The notes under the pieces: model-generated
What the model saw: the letters and a program-made list of their open reading frames with translations, nothing else
Database searches by the model: none
What the model was told of the DNA's origin: nothing
Made by a program: the position numbers and the translations under genes
Source: JAHIJO01 sp964486075
Lineage (GTDB): Bacteria > Verrucomicrobiota > Kiritimatiellia > JAAZAB01
Reading direction: 5' to 3'
Assembly (NCBI GenBank): GCA_964486075.1
Contig: CAZALU010000026.1
Coordinates: 1 to 38,193 of the forward strand
Length of the DNA stretch: 38,193 bases
Shown: positions 31,616 to 38,193 of the stretch, one piece after another
How positions within the stretch are numbered: the first letter of the stretch is position 1
Layout: the number at the start of each line of letters is the position of its first letter

Positions 31616-32983
31616 TTACCCAAGAACTTCATCAATGGATTCCTCGAACACGCCAATGGATTCCTTGAGGGCGGCCGCGGAAATCGTCAGCGGCGGGGCG
31701 ATCTTGAGACATTCCCCGGCAATGCCTACGGGCGCGAACATGAGCAGGCCTTTCTGGAAGCAAGCGACGTTGATCTTGAGGGCCAATTCGGGGTTCGGCT
31801 CGCGAGTGCCGGGTTTGACAACCTGGATGCCGGCCACTAGCCCTTTCCCCTGCACACAGCCTAGTACGTCCGGATATTTTTGCTGCAAACGGCGGATTTC
31901 AGGAATGAGCAGCTTCCCCATCTTCGCCGCGCGCTCGACCAGCCGCTCTTTCTTGATCAGCTTCAGGCTGGCAATGGCGGCGGCCACCGGCAGGGGCGAT
32001 CCGGAATGGGTCGAGGTCATGGACCCCGGCGCGTACAATTCCTGAATATCCCGGCGCCCAATCACCGCTGAAATCGGCAGGGAGGACGAAATCCCCTTCC
32101 CGCAGGCAATCAGGTCGGGCTTGATCCCATAATGTTGGAAACAAAACATCTTGCCGGTCCGTCCAAATCCAGACTGGACTTCATCCATGCAAAGGACGAT
32201 GTCATGCTCCCGGCAGAAAGCCTGCATTTTTTTCGCGTATTCAACCGGGAAGAAATCCGGGCCAATCCCCTGATAGCTTTCGGACATGACCCCGGCAATG
32301 TCTTTCCCGGAAACACCCTGATCTTTCAGAGTTTTCAGGAACAGGTCGAACGAGACGTCCGGATTCTTATAGCCATCCGGGAACGGGACCTGTATGAAGG
32401 AAGCATCGCCCGCTCCAATCCATTTTTTCTGCTTGCCCATGCCACCGGCCAACTGAGCGCCCAGGGTGCGGCCGTGAAACGCATTCTGAAAACTGACGAA
32501 ATAACGCTTGCGCGGCCCGTGTTTTTCAAGGGCATAGGTTTTAGACAGCTTGATACAATTCTCGGTCGCTTCACAGCCGGAGCTGAGCAGAAAAACCGTG
32601 TAATTCCGGGGGTCGGGGGCAAGCTCCTGCAGCATGCGGGTCAGAATGGCGCGCTGCTCGTGCACAAAGACATAGGACGCCAGCAAGCCTTGGTCAATCA
32701 CCTTCCGGAGCGCCTGGCGGATTTCCTTACGTCCGTGGCCGGCATTGGCGATCAGCACGCCGGAGGACCAGTCGATCCAGCGGTTACCCCATTTGTCGTT
32801 GACGCTGAAATTATCGGCTTTATGCCAGACGACCGGGGGCTGGCCGCGCATGGAACGCGGCTCCGAACGCTGCAGCTCCCGGAAGATGGGCAGCGACTGC
32901 GGCACCGGCAGCCGGGTTTTGATGGTGCGGAATTTCGTACTGACTTTCGGGACGCTGACAGGCGTCAAATCATATTCGGCCAT
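31616..32983 (-). CDS. Class III PLP-dependent aminotransferase
   Basis: This encodes 455 residues. LLSSGCEATENCIKLSK at 132-148, FQNAFHGRTLGAQLAG at 165-180, CMDEVQSGFGRTGKMF at 265-280 with Asp267, and ACGKGISSSLPISAVIGR with PLP Lys296 are all class III signatures. It resembles 4-aminobutyrate/ornithine-type and related diamine aminotransferases. The substrate cannot be set. The ATG at 32983 has AAAGG 7 bases upstream. It appears to be a single-gene unit; a 185-base gap with an AATACCC/GGGTATT hairpin near 33029-33061 separates it from the SUMF1 gene. Confidence 0.88.
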   Translation of the reverse strand: MAEYDLTPVSVPKVSTKFRTIKTRLPVPQSLPIFRELQRSEPRSMRGQPPVVWHKADNFSVNDKWGNRWIDWSSGVLIANAGHGRKEIRQALRKVIDQGLLASYVFVHEQRAILTRMLQELAPDPRNYTVFLLSSGCEATENCIKLSKTYALEKHGPRKRYFVSFQNAFHGRTLGAQLAGGMGKQKKWIGAGDASFIQVPFPDGYKNPDVSFDLFLKTLKDQGVSGKDIAGVMSESYQGIGPDFFPVEYAKKMQAFCREHDIVLCMDEVQSGFGRTGKMFCFQHYGIKPDLIACGKGISSSLPISAVIGRRDIQELYAPGSMTSTHSGSPLPVAAAIASLKLIKKERLVERAAKMGKLLIPEIRRLQQKYPDVLGCVQGKGLVAGIQVVKPGTREPNPELALKINVACFQKGLLMFAPVGIAGECLKIAPPLTISAAALKESIGVFEESIDEVLG

Positions 32984-33168
32984 TGTTTCGCCTTTCTTTC
33001 TTTCTCCACACTATAGCAACATATCAATACCCACCCCCTGCCCCACCAATGAGGGGTATTTGGGTTATCCTTCTCCGGAGGGAAGCTCTATTGGTCTTGA
33101 CAGATGCCACGCCAACGGAGTGGAAGGATTGGTAGCATGATGCCGGAATCGATGCAAGCATTTGAGTC

Positions 33169-34656
33169 TCAAGGGGCAGTCCGCACAGCCCGCCCGCCAC
33201 TGCACCAGCCCCGGTCCGTTCGCGCAAAAATCACATACTTACGATCCGACACACGTCCTCCAGCAGGCTGATCTCCCCACCAAGTCCCACCGCGAGGCCC
33301 AGGATTGGAGTCGCGAAGCCCGCTACCCACAGCAGTCCACGGCCAGTTGGAGACATTCGCAATGCCGGCGGAGGTCAATTGCCCATCGCCATGCAACCCC
33401 GTGAACACGCGCCCCGCATTAACACCCACCGTCACCGTCCACTCCACTACATTCCCGCACAGTTCCATCACCCCATAATAGCCGGCGCCGGACAACTGGC
33501 GCGTCGAATCCGGCCTGGCGAAAATACCCGCTCGTGTGGGTCCGCCAAATGTTGTGTTGATATTACAGTTGGCATTCGTAGGCAGGGGACTCTCGGTGCC
33601 GCTACCGATGCTCCCCGATTCGCTTGTCAGCGCGGTGGCGCTCGTGGTGCCCCATGCGTATTCATTCGCCGCCGGATGGGCTGTGCCTCGGCAGGCCTTT
33701 TCGTATTCCAACTCCGACATCGGTCGCAGGGCTGCCCAGTCCGCATAAGCGGTCAAATCGTTCCAGCCCACCCAGTTGCAGACCCTGTCCGGCGCCGATG
33801 CCTCAAAAACAGGATAACTCCCGATGATCGTGTAGCGATTTATACTCGTGTTATAATACCTGGCGCTCGCCTGGATTGCGGTAAGCTTGTTCAGAAAACA
33901 TGCGTACTGCCCTTGGCTAATCTCATATTTCATGCAATAAAACGCGGCAAAACCTTTCGGAAAAGCGTTGGAGATAGGCCCAACTCCATCTCCGCATCCG
34001 GGAACATCCATATAATACAGGTTGCCGTCGGACGTGCCCACCGTGATATTAGTTTCTGAGTCAACCATGTAACAATTAGTAGTCGCGCCACCATCTGTGC
34101 ACCTGTAGAAATGACCGGCCTCGCTCCCGCCGGATCCCAGGTAAAACGCGCCTTCGGGGATATAGACCATTTCGATCGCATGCACGGAAACTTCGACCAC
34201 GGCGCCCTCGGCAAAATCGTATCCGTTCGACCCGTAATTCCAGCGTAGTTTGGTCTGCATGTAATTGACCTTGCCAACCTGATTGGTGACGCCGTAGACA
34301 AACGCCCCCATACCGTCGGCCACAGCGGAAATCGCGCTATTCGACGTCGCCTTATGCGCGGCGCTGTTGGTGGAGAGAATGGCGTGTTCCCAGTTGTTCG
34401 AGCCCGGCGCGCGGAACTTGACGAACACCCAGGCCGCATCGCGGTTTTCGCCGCTGCGCCAGGAGTTCTCCCAGGCCAGGTTAAAAGTCACATTGGCCGT
34501 CTTCGTAAGTGTGTCCTGCCGGGTCAGACTGACGTTCGACACCCGAATGTTGTTGGCATGGGCCACAGGTGCCGTCAGCACCAGACCGAAGAGCGAGGCC
34601 ACCGACAGCCCACGTCGTAAAGCATCTAACCGAATTACCCTCAATACATTCATCAT
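33169..34656 (-). CDS. Secreted SUMF1/FGE-fold surface protein A
   Basis: This encodes 495 residues with a signal peptide (LSVASLFGLVLTAPVAHA). Residues about 35-160 form an N-terminal domain beginning NNIRVSNVSLTRQDTLTK, with ENSWRSGENRDAAWVFVKFR. Residues 160-495 are a SUMF1/C-type-lectin fold (EMVYIPEGAFYLGSG, AAFYCMKYEISQGQYACF, LRPMSELEYEKACRG, YYGVMELCGNVVEWTV, GGRAVRTAP). The paired catalytic Cys of sulfatase-activating enzymes is not apparent, so a binding role is likelier. The start is at the tandem ATG (34653-34656). Bases 34348-34563 are identical to 37527-37742 in the other paralogue. The C-terminal 40 residues differ strongly from it. Confidence 0.82.
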   Translation of the reverse strand: MMNVLRVIRLDALRRGLSVASLFGLVLTAPVAHANNIRVSNVSLTRQDTLTKTANVTFNLAWENSWRSGENRDAAWVFVKFRAPGSNNWEHAILSTNSAAHKATSNSAISAVADGMGAFVYGVTNQVGKVNYMQTKLRWNYGSNGYDFAEGAVVEVSVHAIEMVYIPEGAFYLGSGGSEAGHFYRCTDGGATTNCYMVDSETNITVGTSDGNLYYMDVPGCGDGVGPISNAFPKGFAAFYCMKYEISQGQYACFLNKLTAIQASARYYNTSINRYTIIGSYPVFEASAPDRVCNWVGWNDLTAYADWAALRPMSELEYEKACRGTAHPAANEYAWGTTSATALTSESGSIGSGTESPLPTNANCNINTTFGGPTRAGIFARPDSTRQLSGAGYYGVMELCGNVVEWTVTVGVNAGRVFTGLHGDGQLTSAGIANVSNWPWTAVGSGLRDSNPGPRGGTWWGDQPAGGRVSDRKYVIFARTDRGWCSGGRAVRTAP

Positions 34657-34683
34657 GGAATCCCCATTATTCCCAACACATGC

Positions 34684-36219
34684 TCAGCGGATGGAAAAAA
34701 CTGTGCCCTTATAACTATCCATTCTGGGCTGTCCATCGAACCGATCGTACCCGTCGTAACTGCCGCCGACGAAACTGCCGGTCACTTCGACCCCGGTCGT
34801 GAACGCCGCGATCGCGGACCAGCCTTCCCCGTAGTCATTTGTGCCATAACAGCGGTAGTAATACACCGTTCCTGGACTCAACTCGTTTGCCGGCGTATCA
34901 AACGCCCCCTGGCGGAGCGTTCCCAGAATGTTCGTGTTGGCCCAGGCGTTCGTGTCCTGACCCCAGAAAACCTCGATCGCGGCGCTCACTCCAGCCGTGA
35001 GGTTCCCCTGCAAGGTGGCCTTGGTGATACCCACGACCGACGGCTCGCATATCAGCACGGGCACGCCGGGCGCAATAAAATATGCCGATTCCATGGCCCA
35101 GGCTTCCCCTGCCGCGTTGGTCGCATAGAACCGGTAGTAATACAGCGTATTGGCACTGACGTTAATGTTGGTAGTCAACACCGCCCCTTCGGCCACGCTC
35201 CCGAAATCGTTGGTATGCGACCAGGCATCCCGGTTGGTCCCGCCATTCGCGGCGCCCCAATAGACCAGCACCACCGCCGCCACGCCGTTGCTTGTGCCCA
35301 CCAGCGTCCCATTCAGCCAAGCGCTTGTGTCCGTGACGTTCGTAGCACCCTGCGCGTTGTCCACGCTCAGCCAGCCTAAAGACGACAGGCCGACATCCAG
35401 GTCATACCCATCATAACTGCCGCCGACGAAACTGCCGGTCACTTCGACTCCGGTCGTGAACGCCGCGATCTCGGACCAGCCTTCCCCGTAGTCATTTGTG
35501 CCATAACAGCGGTAGTAATACACCGTTCCTGGACTCAACTCGTTTGCCGGCGTATCAAACGCCCCCTGGCGGAGCGTTCCCAGAATGTTCGTGTTGGCCC
35601 AGGCGTTCGTGTCCTGACCCCAGAAAACCTCGATCGCGGCGCTCACTCCAGCCGTGAGGTTCCCCTGCAAGGTGGCCTTGGTGATACCCACGACCGACGG
35701 CTCGCATATCAGCACGGGCACGCCGGGCGCAATAAAATATGCCGATTCCATGGCCCAGGCTTCCCCTGCCGCGTTGGTCGCATAGAACCGGTAGTAATAC
35801 AGCGTATTGGCACTGACGTTAATGTTGGTAGTCAACACCGCCCCTTCGGCCACGCTCCCGAAATCGTTGGTATGCGACCAGGCATCCCGGTTGGTCCCGC
35901 CATTCGCGGCGCCCCAATAGACCAGCACCACCGCCGCCACGCCGTTGCTTGTGCCCACCAGCGTCCCATTCAGCCAAGCGCTTGTGTCCTTGACGTTCGT
36001 AGCGCCCTGCGCGTTGTCCACGGCCAGCCAGCCGAAGGGCGCCTGGCCAACATCCAAATCATAGCCGTCGTAACTCCCGCCCAGGAACCAGTCGCTTGTC
36101 GCGGCCGCCGCCACGGAACAGAACAAAGCCGACGCCAATGCCAGCAAGGAAATAAGCGCCGGCCGGACGCGCAACGCGGCCTGAGTATTAGTCCGATTGA
36201 ATAGTAACGCGCCAAGCAT
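34684..36219 (-). CDS. Secreted protein with two near-identical 219-residue repeats
   Basis: This encodes 511 residues from the ATG at 36219, which has AGGA 8 bases upstream; the longer frame to 36384 is repeat DNA. A signal peptide ends at AAAATS. Two 219-residue repeats follow, each starting GGSYDGYDLDVG and ending FTTGVEVTGSFV, with Fn3-like beta-sandwich strands (YYYRFYATNAAGEAWAMES, YYYRCYGTNDYGEGW). A third repeat begins (GGSYDGYDRFDG) and stops. DNA 34815-35332 is identical to 35472-35989 over 518 bp. It ends in GTVFSIR, reminiscent of the RGTVFAVW end of the beta-helix protein. It lies between two SUMF1 paralogues. Confidence 0.78.
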   Translation of the reverse strand: MLGALLFNRTNTQAALRVRPALISLLALASALFCSVAAAATSDWFLGGSYDGYDLDVGQAPFGWLAVDNAQGATNVKDTSAWLNGTLVGTSNGVAAVVLVYWGAANGGTNRDAWSHTNDFGSVAEGAVLTTNINVSANTLYYYRFYATNAAGEAWAMESAYFIAPGVPVLICEPSVVGITKATLQGNLTAGVSAAIEVFWGQDTNAWANTNILGTLRQGAFDTPANELSPGTVYYYRCYGTNDYGEGWSEIAAFTTGVEVTGSFVGGSYDGYDLDVGLSSLGWLSVDNAQGATNVTDTSAWLNGTLVGTSNGVAAVVLVYWGAANGGTNRDAWSHTNDFGSVAEGAVLTTNINVSANTLYYYRFYATNAAGEAWAMESAYFIAPGVPVLICEPSVVGITKATLQGNLTAGVSAAIEVFWGQDTNAWANTNILGTLRQGAFDTPANELSPGTVYYYRCYGTNDYGEGWSAIAAFTTGVEVTGSFVGGSYDGYDRFDGQPRMDSYKGTVFSIR

Positions 36220-36237
36220 GTTGTTATCCTGAAGCCA

Positions 36238-36357
36238 CCCATCCCAGCCCCCTCCCAGGAGGGGAACGAAAATCCTGCCCCCTCCTCCGGAGGGGCGCCA
36301 CGCCGACGGCGCGGCGGGATGGGCAACATTCTGCATTCTGCCTTCTGCCTTCTTTTT
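36238..36357. repeat. Palindromic repeat plus GAATGCAG-type simple repeat
   Basis: CCCATCCC (36238-36245) pairs with GGGATGGG (36316-36323), with inner CCCCTCC/GGAGGGG hairpins. Then ATTCTGCATTCTGCCTTCTG (36328-36347) is the complement-type repeat of the GAATGCAGAATG stretch at 4313-4335 inside the second TadE-like leader. It separates SUMF1 paralogue B from the repeat protein. Confidence 0.6.
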
Positions 36358-37838
36358 TACGGCGCTGTGCGCACACCACGCCAACCATCATAAGAACGCC
36401 AACCACCCGGGATCCGATCAGTAACTCCGACAGCAGCGCCGCTGCGCTCCGAGGCGAGCCAGGGGCCGCCGTCCCCCCAATGTCCCCCGCGCTGACCGCT
36501 GCCGACGGCGTCCGTCCCCGGCCAGTTGGTCACATTCGCGTTGCCGGCCGCGCTCACTTGCCCGTCGCCATGCAGGCCCGTAAACACGCGCCCTGCATTG
36601 TTGCCCACCGTGATCGCCCGTTCACGCATATTCCCGTTCAATTCCATCACCCCGTAGTACCCCGCCCCGGATGACTGGCGCGTCGAATTCGTAGTGGCGA
36701 AAACACCCACGCGGGTGGGTCCCCCCAAGCTGTTCCCATAAAGACAATTCGCATTCGTCGGAAGCGCGGTCTCCGTCCCACTGCCGGCTATCAGATATTC
36801 ATTCGTCATTTTGACAACATTTGTGCTCCCCCAGGCGTATTCGTTCGGCACCGGCTGGGCCGTGCCCCGGCAGGCTTTCTCGTACTCCAGCTCCGTCATC
36901 GGGCGCAACCCTGCCCAGTCCATGTACGCCGCCCCATCCGCCCAGGATATACAATTACACGCCCGGTCCGGCGCCGATACATCTAAGTCAGGATAAACTC
37001 CATAAATCGTATAGCGGCTTATAGTCGTATACGAATATCTAACGCTCGCGTGCGCCGAGGTCAGTTTCTTCAGAAACTCCACATACTGCCCCTGGCTGAG
37101 CTCATATTTCATACAGTAAAATGCCGCATACCCCTTGGGGAACAAGTTCGAGATAATTCCAATCCCATCGCCGACATTCACGGATGCCGCATAATACAGG
37201 TTGCCATTGCTAGCGCCCACCGTGATCTCATTTTCCGAGTCCACCAAGTATGGATTTGTGATCTGCATGCCGTCTGTGTATTGGTAAAAATGGCCGACCT
37301 CGCTCCCGCCGGACCCCAGATAAAACGCGCCTTCGGGGATATAGACCATCTCGATCGCATGCACGGACACATCGACCACGGCACCCTCGGCAAAATCGTA
37401 GCCGTTCAACCCGTAGTTCCAGCGCAGTTTGGTTTGTATATAATTGACGTTGCCAGCCTGATTGGTGACGCCGTAGACAAACGCTCCCATACCGTCGGCC
37501 ACGGCGGAAATCGCGCTATGTGACGCCGCCTTATGCGCGGCGCTGTTGGTGGAGAGAATGGCGTGTTCCCAGTTGTTCGAGCCCGGCGCGCGGAACTTGA
37601 CGAACACCCAGGCCGCATCGCGGTTTTCGCCGCTGCGCCAGGAGTTCTCCCAGGCCAGGTTAAAAGTCACATTGGCCGTCTTCGTAAGTGTGTCCTGCCG
37701 GGTCAGACTGACGTTCGACACCCGAATGTTGTTGGCATGGGCTAAGGGTGCCGATGCCAAAGCCAACCCGACGATAAGCGCCAACCTGCCGCGCATCCCG
37801 GCATTGAAAGTCCGCTCTAATTGTAACACGCTAAACAT
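36357..37838 (-). CDS. Secreted SUMF1/FGE-fold surface protein B
   Basis: This encodes 493 residues from the ATG at 37838, which has AGGA 7-8 bases upstream in CAGGATAACAATATG; the longer frame to 37931 is ignored. It is a paralogue of protein A. The signal peptide is LALIVGLALASAPLAHA. The N-terminal domain NNIRVSNVSLTRQDTLTK is identical to A, then the SUMF1 fold follows (YCMKYELSQGQYVEF, LRPMTELEYEKACRG, YYGVMELNGNMRERAI, GGWRSYDGWRGVRTAP). The C-terminal segment after RGG is very different from A. It probably acts outside the cell as a binding protein. It comes first in the - strand trio with the repeat protein and A. Confidence 0.82.
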   Translation of the reverse strand: MFSVLQLERTFNAGMRGRLALIVGLALASAPLAHANNIRVSNVSLTRQDTLTKTANVTFNLAWENSWRSGENRDAAWVFVKFRAPGSNNWEHAILSTNSAAHKAASHSAISAVADGMGAFVYGVTNQAGNVNYIQTKLRWNYGLNGYDFAEGAVVDVSVHAIEMVYIPEGAFYLGSGGSEVGHFYQYTDGMQITNPYLVDSENEITVGASNGNLYYAASVNVGDGIGIISNLFPKGYAAFYCMKYELSQGQYVEFLKKLTSAHASVRYSYTTISRYTIYGVYPDLDVSAPDRACNCISWADGAAYMDWAGLRPMTELEYEKACRGTAQPVPNEYAWGSTNVVKMTNEYLIAGSGTETALPTNANCLYGNSLGGPTRVGVFATTNSTRQSSGAGYYGVMELNGNMRERAITVGNNAGRVFTGLHGDGQVSAAGNANVTNWPGTDAVGSGQRGGHWGDGGPWLASERSGAAVGVTDRIPGGWRSYDGWRGVRTAP

Positions 37839-37973
37839 ATTGTTATCCTGAAGCGACTCTGGCATCCCCCGCAACCTGCATCCCATGTTTTTCTGCGCTG
37901 CCTGCCTGCCGTGCCCGGTGCAGACCGACACGATACCGCACTAAGACAGGCTAACACCCGCAATCCAAGGTAG

Positions 37974-38019
37974 CGCAGGGTTGATCCCTGCGATCTTGGT
38001 TTACCCGCCAGAGGCGGGT
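37974..38019. repeat. Two adjacent hairpins upstream of protein B
   Basis: CGCAGGG/CCCTGCG (37974-37992) and ACCCGCC/GGCGGGT (38003-38019) are perfect 7-bp stems. They lie in the leader region of the SUMF1 B gene. The rest of 37839-38193 holds an open frame of 78 codons on the - strand (38187-37951) with no start signal or recognisable family; I do not call it a gene. Confidence 0.5.
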
Positions 38020-38193
38020 CTGCCTATGACACGATATAACGATTTCGCGTAGATGAGATGCTAAAGAATCATCGTAAGTATTGCACAAACAGTCGTTCTT
38101 GTCCACCCATTCCTTTTCAAACTCAGCAGTTCTTTTTTTTGGGTCTTCCGCAGAATCTGTGGGTAGGGATCGGCAGGAATTGACCACGGAGGC

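Noticed and set aside
33169..37838. A complete diversity-generating retroelement
   Set aside because: Only target-like proteins are present; there is no reverse transcriptase, accessory gene or template repeat in the window, so I report it only as a hypothesis.
37951..38187. 78-codon - strand open frame at the end of the window
   Set aside because: It runs through two hairpins, lacks a Shine-Dalgarno and resembles no family; it may be cut by the window edge.
1..38193. CRISPR arrays, tRNA or rRNA genes, prophage
   Set aside because: No regularly spaced direct repeats, no cloverleaf with CCA-like ends and no phage genes were seen. The direct repeats found are dispersed or within coding sequence.

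Overview
The window looks like a chromosomal segment of a Gram-negative PVC-group bacterium, most likely Kiritimatiellota or Lentisphaerota. This is an inference from gene content, not from a marker gene. The clues are a Tad pilus locus, secreted SUMF1-fold, beta-helix and LamG proteins with signal peptides or lipoboxes, a DUF4838 glycosidase-like protein, a TrpB2-type tryptophan synthase beta chain, and many GC-rich palindromic repeats between genes. No rRNA, tRNA, CRISPR array, prophage or intact insertion sequence was seen.

Region 1 (about 130-10800, + strand) is a Tad/Flp pilus locus. In order it holds a CsgG/FlgT_C-like lipoprotein, the Flp pilin with its own good promoter and Shine-Dalgarno, a TadE-like protein, a TadG-like protein, a second TadE-like protein, a secreted protein of unknown family, CpaB/RcpC, an FHA-TadA ATPase fusion, TadB, TadC and a small helical protein. 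The secretin (RcpA/CpaC), TadZ/CpaE and prepilin peptidase are not in the window. Repeat DNA has been absorbed in frame into the leader peptides of the TadG-like and second TadE-like proteins.

Region 2 (10800-22300) is mostly sugar-related. It has a decayed GH2 beta-galactosidase tail, then on the - strand a Gfo/Idh/MocA oxidoreductase, a very large duplicated beta-helix protein, a methyltransferase and an FGGY sugar kinase. These are followed by a divergent glucosamine-6-phosphate deaminase homologue and a divergent thymidylate synthase homologue. A DUF4838 protein lies on the + strand.

Region 3 (22290-33000) is metabolic. It carries a radical SAM protein, a LarA-type nickel enzyme, a LamG lipoprotein, a MtaA/UroD-type protein, a trpR-like regulator upstream of trpB2, a REP-associated transposase (RAYT) remnant and a class III aminotransferase.

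Region 4 (33169-38193, - strand) is a surface-protein cassette. Two SUMF1-fold paralogues flank a protein built from two 219-residue repeats. The SUMF1 paralogues share 216 identical bases at their 5' ends, and the repeat protein carries a 518-bp perfect internal duplication, so this cassette is being homogenised or was duplicated recently.

At least ten palindromic repeats of several families lie in the gaps. Together with the RAYT remnant they suggest a REP/REPIN-like repeat population that has invaded gaps and, in the Tad locus, coding sequence.
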